Source: Nymphaea colorata (lineage: Eukaryota; Streptophyta; Magnoliopsida; Nymphaeales; Nymphaeaceae). From it: a DNA stretch of 64,000 nucleotides. The stretch covers positions 9,950,672-10,014,671 of the forward strand of contig NC_045144.1 in the NCBI RefSeq assembly GCF_008831285.2, given 5' to 3'. Under the pieces are notes generated by a model, which saw only the letters and a list, made by a program, of their open reading frames with translations, ran no database searches and was not told the DNA's origin. Of this stretch, positions 20,721 through 30,897 are shown one piece after another; the first letter of the stretch is position 1, and each line of letters opens with the position of its first letter. A program made the translations under genes and the position numbers.

Positions 20721-22907
20721 CTATGAAGCAACAAAGTTTCTTGTATCTAAAATACTGGAACCTGGTGATTTCTTCATCCTTCTTTCCTTCATTAAGGCCC
20801 GTATGGTAGCTGCATCTTCCCACCTCCCGGCTTCTGCATACATGTTTGACATCAACACGTAGTATCCCGTCTCAGGTTGTAAATCCAACAGTATATTTGC
20901 TGCCTTCTCCCCAAGCTCAATGGTTGAATGAATTTTGCAAGCATGAAACAGTGCACCCCAAATACCAGCATTTGGCTCCAGAGGCATCTTCCTTATGAAC
21001 TCCACTGCTTCATCAAGCCTTCCTGCTCTGCCTAGCATATCAATCATGCACGCATAATGCTTCATAGATGGCAGGGTATAACTACCATTGCACATGTCAT
21101 CAAAATGTCTGCATCCTTCGCTTACCATCCCCGCATGACTACATGCAGAAAGAATGCTAGTATAGATTACATCATTGGGCTGCACACCCGTCTGTAACAT
21201 ATCTTGGAGAAGAGTAAGAGAATTTTCGGCATCACCATGCCTCCCATAACCACCCACCATTGCACTCCATGTTGTGATGTTCTTCTCATCCATCTCATCA
21301 AATACCTTCTTGGCCATACCTGCACTCCCACACTTCGCATACAGATTGAGGAGAGCAGTACCCACATATACATTTGACAGGATACCAACCTTGACAGCAT
21401 AACCATGTAATGAGGTGCCCGTTTCCAGAGCTCCCAATGAAGAACAAGCTGAGAGGACACCAACACATGTGACAGCATCTGGTGAAACTTGTGTCAACCT
21501 CATTCGATGGAAGAGGCACAAAGCTTCAACCCCAAGCCTGTTTTGAGAAAACCCATTGATCATTGTGTTCCATGAAATTAAATCCTTATGCAAAATTCTC
21601 TCAAATACACAAAAGGCATCTGTAACCATGTGGCATTTTGCATACATATCAACAAGAGAATTGTTCACTTCACATACTCTGTCCATGCCAAGTAAAATCA
21701 CAAGTGCATGGATTGACTGCCTTTCCACTGGAGAACCTTGTTGAGCAAAAGCAGAAAGGACGCTAGCCATTGTCATCTCATTGGGAAGTAGTCCCGTCCG
21801 TCGCATCCTCAAGAAAATCTTCAATGCTTCAATAGACAAGCCTCTCTGTGTATAACCAACAATCATGGATGTCCATGAGACAACATCAGCATAAGGCAAT
21901 TGCTCAAAGATCAAGGTAGCATCAGAAATACTGCCACATTTCGCGTACAAATCCATAAGTGCAGTTGCAACGAAAGAGTTCAGATATAGTCCTGTTTTGA
22001 TCAAATAAGAGTGGACCCATTTCCCTTGCTGTAAGAAGTCCAGCTGACAACATGCTGAGAGCAAACTTGCCATAGTGAACTCATTGGGCTTCACCTCCCT
22101 TAGCATTTGATTGAAGAGTTTCAAAGTTTCGCTTAACGATCCTTTGTGCATGTAGCCAACAATTATCGAGGTCCATGCAACCACATTTCTTTCAGGCATT
22201 TCAACAAACATTTTATGAGCGTCGCGGATGTCCCCACATTCGGAATACAGGTTCATTAATCCCACGGTGACAATATCGTCAAAACCACCAACTTTAGTAA
22301 TATCACAATGAATCTGCTTTCCTTCATCCAAAAATCGCAATTGTACACATGCCTTCAAGGCCATTGAGAAGACAGCATTGTCGTGGTCTTGAGATGATCG
22401 TCTCATGCACCCATATGCCCAAAGAACGTCTGAAAACAACTGATTTCTAGCGCAGCCTTGGATCAACACCTTCCACGAGAAGGAATCTGGATTCTTAATG
22501 CGATCAAAAACTATTAGTCCATCGTCAAAACTTCCAAGCAGAGAATACATGGCCACCAATTTTGTCTGAAGGTGGAGACTCTCGGCTAGACCAGAGGTGA
22601 TGAGAGGGGCGTGACACTGTCGCAGGGAATCCATGTCACTGCATAGTTCTAAACAGCGAATGGAATGATGGGTGATCGAGATTTTATCCGTTCTCCATAC
22701 CCTTAACGGCAGGGAGAAGGACCTGCAGCAAGACGTGACCGCGGTGTGACAATGGCGGCATATGATTTTGAAATGGCACGAAGTAAAGAGATAACAGGTA
22801 CGGGGAAGAAGGAAAAGAAACTTGCAGCTAATTTTACAGGAATGGTGGAGACCATTGGCATGAGCCATGATCATCTGCTTCCCTCCCCTATGTTTTCGGG
22901 GAAGCAT
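20721..22907 (-). CDS. PLS-class pentatricopeptide repeat protein, E-type
   Basis: This intact intronless frame of 728 codons is the best-preserved gene in the window. Residues 1-80 are rich in Cys, His, Arg and hydrophobics with almost no acidic residues, fitting an organelle targeting peptide. From about residue 95 to 640 there is an unbroken PPR tandem in the P-L-S pattern. Examples are KVLIQGCARNQLFSDVLWAY, NVVAWTSIIVGYMHKGS and KNITTWSAMVGGYGRHGD. The C-terminus has the E domain (WGALFHACKIHSTIELGE, about residues 650-667, then YYVLMSNMYAEAGRWED) and stops at PGSSILD, with no DYW domain. Such proteins bind organelle RNA in sequence-specific fashion, typically for C-to-U editing. The overall pattern recalls Arabidopsis At2g03380 (mitochondrial), which is from memory and unverified. 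The ATG at 22907 is the first in frame; Met13 is an alternative. Confidence 0.9.
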   Translation of the reverse strand: MLPRKHRGGKQMIMAHANGLHHSCKISCKFLFLLPRTCYLFTSCHFKIICRHCHTAVTSCCRSFSLPLRVWRTDKISITHHSIRCLELCSDMDSLRQCHAPLITSGLAESLHLQTKLVAMYSLLGSFDDGLIVFDRIKNPDSFSWKVLIQGCARNQLFSDVLWAYGCMRRSSQDHDNAVFSMALKACVQLRFLDEGKQIHCDITKVGGFDDIVTVGLMNLYSECGDIRDAHKMFVEMPERNVVAWTSIIVGYMHKGSLSETLKLFNQMLREVKPNEFTMASLLSACCQLDFLQQGKWVHSYLIKTGLYLNSFVATALMDLYAKCGSISDATLIFEQLPYADVVSWTSMIVGYTQRGLSIEALKIFLRMRRTGLLPNEMTMASVLSAFAQQGSPVERQSIHALVILLGMDRVCEVNNSLVDMYAKCHMVTDAFCVFERILHKDLISWNTMINGFSQNRLGVEALCLFHRMRLTQVSPDAVTCVGVLSACSSLGALETGTSLHGYAVKVGILSNVYVGTALLNLYAKCGSAGMAKKVFDEMDEKNITTWSAMVGGYGRHGDAENSLTLLQDMLQTGVQPNDVIYTSILSACSHAGMVSEGCRHFDDMCNGSYTLPSMKHYACMIDMLGRAGRLDEAVEFIRKMPLEPNAGIWGALFHACKIHSTIELGEKAANILLDLQPETGYYVLMSNMYAEAGRWEDAATIRALMKERRMKKSPGSSILDTRNFVAS

Positions 22908-23966
22908 GTTGCTGCAAACTCACCTCCATTTCTTGTAGTTGGGGCATCACCAGTGAATTCGCCACTTGCAGAATGACGGCATTGCTTTCACCTGGCCATC
23001 GCACGATCACTTGGTGTGTTTGCAAAAAAATGAATAGGAATGCCACCCCACCTTGTGACTCGCATCAGCCTATATGCAAGAGCTATCACATGCACATTGG
23101 CCGACAACCGCCAGAAAGACCAAGGACACAAGTAGGAAGTTCGTAGTGTATAAAGTTCCAACAGAAGCAGAGTTCAACTCCATTACGCTAAAATGCATAC
23201 TGAATATGCCACATGTATCATATGTACGTATATCTCCTCAACGCATCTATAGTGCAACTGCCGCAACAAGTGCTCTATTTCATGGGATTCAGAAAAATAA
23301 CTATATACAAGGATTATTGCTTCATAGTTCTGGAGCATCTGTCCCCAATCTAACAAGATTTGATGGGATTTTTACTTGCCCAACTCAACATTCTTGAACA
23401 GAATAGAAACATTAAGCGCATGGAGAAGAACAAGGGGGAGGAGTAGCACCACCACTGCAATTTATTCTGGTTAGATGAAAAAGACAAGAAAATAAGCGAA
23501 TCATCATTTGACAGATTTTCTAAACCTGCAAATTGGAGTTCCTCCAAACATCCATCACTGAACATGCATACTATATAAACTACATTTTCGTTAAAAACCT
23601 TTGCTCCTTGAACAAACTTTAAGTGTCTTTGCCATCAGAAATACACAGACCTTGGACACTTCAGCAACATAACAATAAAGTTTTGAAAAATGAAAATGCA
23701 GCTTCAGAATCTAGATGATTGTCCTTTCTTCCAACAATGATCAGGCATCATCAGGTCATCATGCATGCTCATCTTGGACTTGAAGTATCAGTCTTCGTCA
23801 AACTTATTATATATCTAGGCTCTTGCATTGGCAGAATTTTTTTTCTACAGTGCACTAAACATAGCATAGAGTTAACAAATTTTCAATTGGCTATGGGGCA
23901 GTAACCCAAGTCTAGTGAGGCTGTCCTATGTAACTGAACCAGAGGCTTTAAGCTTTCAGAGAATAG
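22908..23966. other. Upstream region of PPR gene, no gene seen
   Basis: This stretch contains the likely promoter of the minus-strand PPR gene immediately to the right of 22907. I could not pick a TATA box with confidence. The remaining open frames are short and unlike any family I know. Confidence 0.5.
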
Positions 23967-24146
23967 GCTCCATGAGACATATGCCCCCATAAAGTCCCCA
24001 CCTATCTCCACCCTTGGCTCTCTGTTGACAAGAGAGAGCAAGCACCCAAGTTGGCAGCTCCATGAGACATATGACCCCATAAAGTCCCAACCTATCTCCA
24101 CCCTTGGCTCTCTGTTGACAAGAGAGAGCAAGCACCCAAGTTAGCA
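23967..24146. repeat. 90-bp tandem duplication
   Basis: The unit 23967-24056 (starting gctccatgagacatatg, ending caagttggca) is repeated at 24057-24146 with a few substitutions, for example gcccccat against gaccccat. A third partial echo (gcaagagagagcagatacccaag) follows. This is a direct tandem duplication with period exactly 90. Confidence 0.93.
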
Positions 24147-24657
24147 AGAGAGAGCAGATACCCAAGTATTGAAAGTTTAGCTGCTGAAATCACATAGAGT
24201 TCCATCACAAGAGCCAGCGATACTTTGACAGCTAAAGTGCTTATTCATATCCCATTTCTCTTAGCAACATTCTTGTTAAAGTAACAATAACATACTATGT
24301 GATATCCAACCTCCAACAAAGGACAACTCCAACATTACCAGGGAGGATTACTAGGGAATTATCCAGCGTTAGAAAAAAAAAAGGATATTTCTTTTTATCT
24401 TATTACAGGAAGAACTTAGCGGATGGAAAGTTACACATCGAGAGTGACGCTTAAGAATTACCTGGTCGTAGGGACAGCCGGGCTGAGTCAGTCAGCGGCA
24501 AAAGGGTGCAAGCTGGCAGAATGAACAGGAGCCTAGTAGAGCTCCAGCTCGACCATCTCAAACTTCGCACTACTTAAATCTTGCTCGGCTGGAACTTCAG
24601 TTGAGCTTGACGAGGTCTCGGTCTGGAAGAGGAGGGTGGATCGGTCGTAGAGGACAC
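24147..24657. other. Intergenic DNA, no feature seen
   Basis: No coding or structural signal could be supported apart from an A-run near 24373. Confidence 0.5.
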
Positions 24658-24826
24658 CGACGGGGATTTGGGCGTAAGGTGGGTGGCAGATGGTAGGAGG
24701 CGGTGGTGGTCGGGCCACCGACTGGGATTTGGGCGGAAGGTGGGCGGCGGTGGTGGTCTAGCCACCGACGGGGATCTGGGTGGATCGTGGGCGACAGATG
24801 GTAAGGCACCGGTGGTGGTCCGGCCA
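24658..24826. repeat. GC-rich minisatellite, three degenerate units
   Basis: Three units of about 48-61 bp begin gac(g/t)gggat(t/c)tggg and end ggtggtggtc-ggccac, at 24658, 24718 and 24766. They create proline-rich spurious frames on the minus strand. The array abuts the end of the dispersed repeat at 24835. Confidence 0.75.
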
Positions 24827-24834
24827 CGCTGTGT

Positions 24835-26120
24835 AGGGATGTCAAGGATTCGAATTGAATAGTAGAGTTAAAAACAAAATCCAATCGAATGCGGGTCTGG
24901 ATTCAGTTTTAAATAATATTTGTTACTTTGTTACGATGACAAATTTCTTAACATGATATTCAAATCTGAATTCGGATATCCAAATCCAGAAGCATGAGAG
25001 AATATTTGAATCTGAGCCCATCTGAATCTGAGTCCGAATCCGAAACTATAAATCCGAAGCCGCTCGAACTTTATTGTCTTTTGAAATGTTGAAGCAGTAG
25101 CCAATGGAACCAAATTCAATTCTTGACAACGAATTAACATAAAATTTACACAAAGAATTAAATTTTTAAAGATTTATTATTCTTTTATAAACCACCCTCT
25201 TTGACCCATGTCTATTTTTTTTTATCACTCAATAGTTGGAAAATGGAGTTTAATATAACCACATTCTCTTTCTCATGGACCCTAACCCATAATAAATTTG
25301 AATCTTATTCTAGGTACATCAAACCGTAAAAATCGAGACATTTGTTAAGTAAATTTTAACTTACTTAAAACGAAGAAATAATATCATATGAATATAATAG
25401 AAAAAAGATTAATGAAAATAAATGACTAGTATTTTCAAAACAAACTTAATATAGCATAATTATATTAAAAAGTCAAACTTGGTTGTATAAAAATAATCAT
25501 TCCTGATTGCTATTTGAGACTCTAAATTTTTTTAACATGTAAATGTTGTAATTTAAACTCAAAATGCATACTTGAGATAAGTTGTTTGTTATCCAAACAA
25601 AATTTAATATTAAACCAGAATGCATACTTTAATAATTAATTAAATGATTTGATCAAATAAACTATAAAAGATAAGTTAATGCAATCAATTAATCAATTTT
25701 TTGTATTGAAGTATTTTTTTTTAACTGACATTGAATATATACATTTAATATGATTTTTTTAATAATAAAAAATTATTTATTGAATTAACTAGAAGATTGG
25801 ATCAAAACAAACATGTATCTACATGACTACATGTGATAATCCAATATCTTTATTGGACTCTCTACCAAATGGATGCAGACCCAAATCTGATCTGCTATTT
25901 ATTATTTGATCTAGATTGGTATTCCTTAAATGAATCTGGGTTGTGAGTCCATGGGATTCAACCATTCAAATGTTATGAACCGAAACTTTGTACAATTTCT
26001 TCAATTCAGTTTGAGCTCTAATTCAATCCTGATCACTTCATGGGTTCAATTCAATTTAAGCTCTAATCCAATACCGAGCAGGAAAGCCATGTTCAATTCT
26101 AGAACCAATTTTAATGCCCC
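24835..26120 (-). repeat. 1.3 kb dispersed repeat, copy B (inverted)
   Basis: This is the reverse-complement partner of 2970-4408. It shares the terminus agggatgtca (24835-24844), the tcggat/tccgaat-rich tail, the middle part with aactagaagattggatcaaaacaaacatg (25790-25818), and gaatctgggttgtgagtc (25932-25949). The far end shows ggccttaatgcc-type similarity up to about 26120 but no DUF4283 frame. It is diverged by small indels throughout, so it is an old copy. Confidence 0.65.
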
Positions 26121-27376
26121 AACCAAGTCCCAAGTATAAATCGAAGTTCACTTTCAATGGAAGCAGGGTCTACGGTGGGTACTCAATAAGGATGAAAATT
26201 GAACCAACCACATGCCCAAACTGGACCAAACAATCCAAATTCCTAAATTCAAGATCCAAATACCCGACCCACGCATTATAAAAAACCATATTTATGTGTT
26301 GATAAGATTCTTATTATGACGTGTGACTTGTGTCTGGGATTGGATAGAATTTGGACTGCACATCTTTGAGATGATCATGTATTCGCTTGGCTCTTGGCGA
26401 ATCAGAGAAACTCTTGATCTTGTAGTTTAAGGATGTTGATCCGTCGTATTTGGGTTGGATATATGACCAAACTATTTCAAAGAAATTAGCCATGAACAAA
26501 ATAGAATATCTATAATTAAGAAATTAGCCGGATTTGATTTAGATTTCAACGATGACATCCATTGACATTGCAATTCTACTTTAGCAACACCAAATAGATG
26601 CAATGGGCATTGCAAGATTAATGTATAAATAAGAAATGAGCTATTCGTTGAAAAAAAAATGTTTATTTCTTAATTTTGAAGAAAAGGTCCATAGTTAATA
26701 CTGGAGCCTCGACTGTGAAGTATAAAATTGTGGAGGGTGATAACCTATTTTAGTCTTGGGGGAGGGGTGGGTGGTGTATATGAAATAATAAATTAAAAAT
26801 CTATTTAAACTTGCAAAATGTATATGACTTTTGAACTTTCTGCCTTTTTTTTCACCTTTTCCAAAACTATAGGTTAGGGTTTTTCTATAACAGCATAACC
26901 TTTCAAAAATTATACTCATTGGTCACCTGTCTCTCTCTCTCCCTCTCGTTCGCTCGCTCTCTTGCCATCATCCTCCTCTCTATACCAGCAGTCCAGCACT
27001 TGTGTTGTTTAGAGTTGCAGACTTAAGTAGTGGTTTTTGCCATGCCATTCTGCTATTTAGAAGAACATGCAGCATCCAGACTTGTAAAAAGATTGAAGAA
27101 CCCTTTCAAGCACTCATAGGTACACAAAGAAAAGTTTTTTCTCTACCCATGTGTCCTGTTTTATTGATGTCAAGACTGAAAATAGCGCTACTGCCAAGGT
27201 TTTGATTGAAAATTTTAAATTCATGTTATATGATTAATATATAAATAACAAATGAGTGATTTATTGACAAAAAGGCTTAACAATATGATTAAAATATGCA
27301 ATAATATTTTCACTCTAAAAAAGAAAATGTCCAAAAATAGGATGCTATGAGAAGAAAATAACTGCACAAGGGGCCA
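26121..27376. other. Intergenic DNA, no gene seen
   Basis: AT-rich, with a TC-rich microsatellite at about 26930-26962. No open frame with family resemblance. Confidence 0.55.
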
Positions 27377-28292
27377 ATATTAGTTGAACAGACAATCCTT
27401 TTGCTTTTTCTTGGGTGGAATATATGCAGACATATAAAGATGTGTTTAAGATTGTTCATCATTATCATTTTGCACCAAATAATGATGAGTGTAGAAAAAC
27501 TACTACTATTCATAGCAGCTTAAAAATATTTTATGATGCTATACATGTCATTTCTATAGTAAAGAATCTAACTTCCAACATCTTTTTTATGAAGTTTTGT
27601 AAAGTACAAATGAAAATTGATAGAATGTCCTCAACTTCATATGTTTGTTTTTTAAGCATGGCAAAGAGGATGAAAGAAAAGATTGACAACCATTGGGATA
27701 TATGCAACTTAATTTTAGCAGTTGCAGTGGTTTTTATCTTCATTATAAGATAAAGTTAAATGAATTTTACTATAAATAATTTTATAACAATAAAGCATAT
27801 GAGTATATCTTTGCAATTTAAACTATATTTGTGATCTTTGTGATAAGTAAAAAACTGTTTATGTATCAAAGATGTCTTCTACTAGTTATATTGGTAATGT
27901 TGGTAGTGAATAATGATGTGTTTAACTTCACTTCATCAATCGAGTTTTCTTCTCATAAGAAGTCCATAACCAATGCATTAGGTGATTTTCTTGAAGAATC
28001 TTTACAAGGTCAGCACACAAAATCAAATTTAGAATTATATTTGGAGGAACCTATTTATCCAAAGAACAATCCAATTGATATTTTAACATAATGGAAAGTC
28101 AATGCACCTAAATACCATGTATAATTTAAAATAAGATATGATATTTTGGCTATTACTATATCAACCATTACATCAAAATCAACATTCAATATGGAATGGC
28201 ATATTATTGATTAATATAAAAGTTGATTTGGTATAAAGACCATAGAAGCTTTGATATGCGCACAAGATTGGTTGTGTTATGAAACTGAAGGT
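27377..28292 (+). pseudogene. hAT-family transposase C-terminal relic
   Basis: The frame around 27400-27750 reads RKTTTIHSSLKIFYDA, NIFFMKFCKVQM, MAKRMKEKIDNHWDICNLIL and AVAVV. This is the region of plant BED-type hAT (RICESLEEPER-like) transposases that precedes the dimerisation domain. After a frameshift near 27745, 27900-28090 reads ELYLEEPIYPKNNPIDILT, a stop, then WKVNAPKYHV. The dimerisation signatures follow, with TSKSTFNM and EALICAQDWL ending at about 28292. These are the hallmark motifs of the hAT C-terminal dimerisation region (PF05699). BED finger and catalytic core are absent. Several stops make it non-functional. Confidence 0.82.
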
Positions 28293-29858
28293 AATAAGCT
28301 ATATTTACATTTTGAAATTATTAAACATAATTTTTTAATGTTTATTTACATGTTCTATTAGATGATTTTGATTTGCTACAACTTTGCCTGAAGAGGTTGC
28401 ACCAATGACATCGATGTACATTAAAGCTAACGGATAAGCTAGATGTACATTACTTTTGTATGTTTACATGTGTCCAATAAGTTTATTTAAGTCCATTTTA
28501 TTTTTTACACAATGCAGGTTGGTTTAATCATAGTTATCCTTGATGTGGTGCAAATATGATGGAAAATATGCTCCAAAATTTTGTGAAAATCTTTTGCTTT
28601 ATTTTTTTATTTTTATTTAGTCTTGTCTATTGTACTGATGATTGTTGTTATCAACCCTTCATTAATTTTCATTAATATTTTTATTTCTTTAAAATAATAG
28701 TACATAGTAGACTATATATTATAATACAATTTTCGACTCTGTCAATGTTGGCCCCAAGAAAGGATGCAAAAGGAGGAGGGATTTGTATTGTATTTATGCA
28801 CTTCAATAGGTTTTACCGGTACCACGTATATAAAAAAAATCATTTGAAGTTGTTGTTTCTTTTCCTTTTAAATTTTTCCATATACCATTGACAACTTTTT
28901 GGATAACCAAGCTTGTGGATTTCATGGTTAGGTCTAAGTAGGAGTTGGATTTTTGAACTTAGAATATAAATTTATATATCTAAAAATTTGATTTAAAGTT
29001 GAATTTAAATTGGATGTGGGAATTAATCTAAAATTTGGGTTTGGAACATGTTTAAAAATTTCCTTATATCTTTGATAATGTTTTAGATATCTAGGCTTTT
29101 GAATTTCATGGTTAAGTTTAATTCAGATTTGAATTTTTTTACTTAGAATGTCAATTTGAAAGTTTGATTTAAAATTGATTTAAAATTAGATTTGGGAGTG
29201 AATTTAAAATTTAGGTTTGGATCATGTTTGTATTTCATTTCATCTTCATAGGAAGCATGCATTATAAAGCTCACACGCAACTTACATCTTGATTTTGAAA
29301 GATGCCAAGCATAAAAATCAGATTCAGAACTCGAATTTGAATGGTGGATTCATAGCAGCCGTAGATGTCGAACTAAGTCAAAAGATTCGGATTTGAATGT
29401 TGAATTAAGAAATCGATTCGGATATGATATGCGAATTCAATTATATAAGAATACCAAATTTTAGATACGTACAAGAATATCTTGAACGCACATCCCCAAC
29501 GTAGTCGTGGGCGATACTCCGAATGTGGGTCTCTAGTGGTGGACGATGGTGGTGAGCCGTGAGTGACCTAATGGTGGACGCCGGCTGGTGTCTTGGTGGT
29601 GGTGACTCTGTGAGCGCCTGCCGATGATCGGGAGAGGGGAGAGGTTGAGAGGCAGTCCGCAGGTCTCGGAGAAGGATTCAGAGGCAACACAGCAACAGAG
29701 ATGTGGCAAATGAAAATTTTGTTTTTTTTGTTTTTTTTTAATAAGAAGAACCGAGTCGAGGCGGCTTCCCTTCAGCTCAAGGCTGACGTGAGACACAAGG
29801 TGGAGGCGGCCTTCCTGATTCCTCAATCAGAAGCACTCGCGGAGTTGCGAGCCAACAA
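28293..29858. other. AT-rich intergenic DNA
   Basis: No gene is seen. From 28900 to 29480 there are loosely repeated runs of ttgaatttaaa/ggatttgaat units, similar in style to the tails of the 1.4 kb repeat. The block 29500-29860 is less AT-rich and would be the 5' flank of the PPR-DYW pseudogene. Confidence 0.5.
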
Positions 29859-30897
29859 ATGCTCTATGAGCCCCTTTTCAGGGTCTGCACCACCAATAGA
29901 ACTCTTCGTCAACTTCACGCCTACCTTCTCGTCCTCGGTTATCTAAGAGGGACACCCTTTCCGAGCAGTACACCTGAGTTTTATCGTCACTCTCCAGACC
30001 AACTTCATACCACCTCTGTCTTAAGTGAATCCCAAGCTCTAGCCAATGCTTCCCTTTATTCTCGTTCGAGTTGCCGAACTGGGCAAGTCAACAAGCTTGC
30101 AACCATGCTTATCAATTCATATGCGAAGACCGGTGACATTGCTTTTGCCAGATTGGTCTTCGACACCATTTGTCGTCCACACGCATTTCTTAATGATGTA
30201 ATGATGAAGGGTTTTGTGTGGAATGGGGGGTGCTTTGAAGATGCCATTTTGCTCAGTGATAGAATGCTGGTTTCTCAGTTCGAACATGGGAGCTTTACGT
30301 TCCCCTCCGTTCTCAAAGCTTGTGGTGGTTTGCACGATGTCGATAAGGGTAGAAAGGTGCATGGGAGGATGATTAAGGGTGGATTCGAAGCAGATTGTGC
30401 AATACAAACTGCTCTCATTCGTGTGTATGCCCTGTGTGGCTTTGAAAATGGTGCTTACCAAGTGTTTGTCAGAATGTTCCAGACGTATGCAATTTCTTGG
30501 GGTGCAATGGTATTGGGCTATGATAATAATGGTAGATATACTGAATGTTTGGAAGTCTTTGTTCAGATGAATGGGGCAGCTGTCGAAGTTGACTCTGTGA
30601 CAATGGTTGGTATAGCCCAAGCCTGTGCTGGCTTGGGTTGTTTGAAGCATTGAAGGTCTTTTCATGGATATATAGTTTGAAGAGAAATTGTGATCACCGG
30701 GCCTTTTTGAGAATTCTCTTCTTGATATGCAAGGAAAATGCAGTGATTAGATTGCACTCATAAGGTGTTCGATAAGATGTCAAAGAAAGACGTTTATGCG
30801 TGGATGATGATGATCTCGTGCTACAATCATTGCTTATTTGTGATGCTCTCGAGCTTTTCGTCCAGATGCAACAAAAGCTTTTACCAAGTCCACATTC
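29859..30897 (+). pseudogene. PPR-DYW gene relic, 5' part
   Basis: The ATG at 29859 opens a frame starting MLYEPLFRVCTTNRTLRQLH and running 264 codons. It contains PPR units such as NKLATMLINSYAKTGDIAFA, FPSVLKACGGLHDVDKGRKV and AISWGAMVLGYDNNGRY. A stop at 30651-30653 follows GCLKH. Beyond it, PPR-like coding persists in broken frames up to LELFVQMQQKLLPSPHS. It is then cut by the gypsy element at 30898. The 3' part is at 41848-43494. The overall match pattern recalls Arabidopsis At1g69350, from memory only. Confidence 0.85.

Noticed and set aside
24533-24884. Proline-rich minus-strand frames
   Set aside because: Products of the GC-rich minisatellite in several phases.
30117-30665. 182-codon minus-strand frame
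   Set aside because: Antisense to the PPR-DYW relic; no domain of its own.
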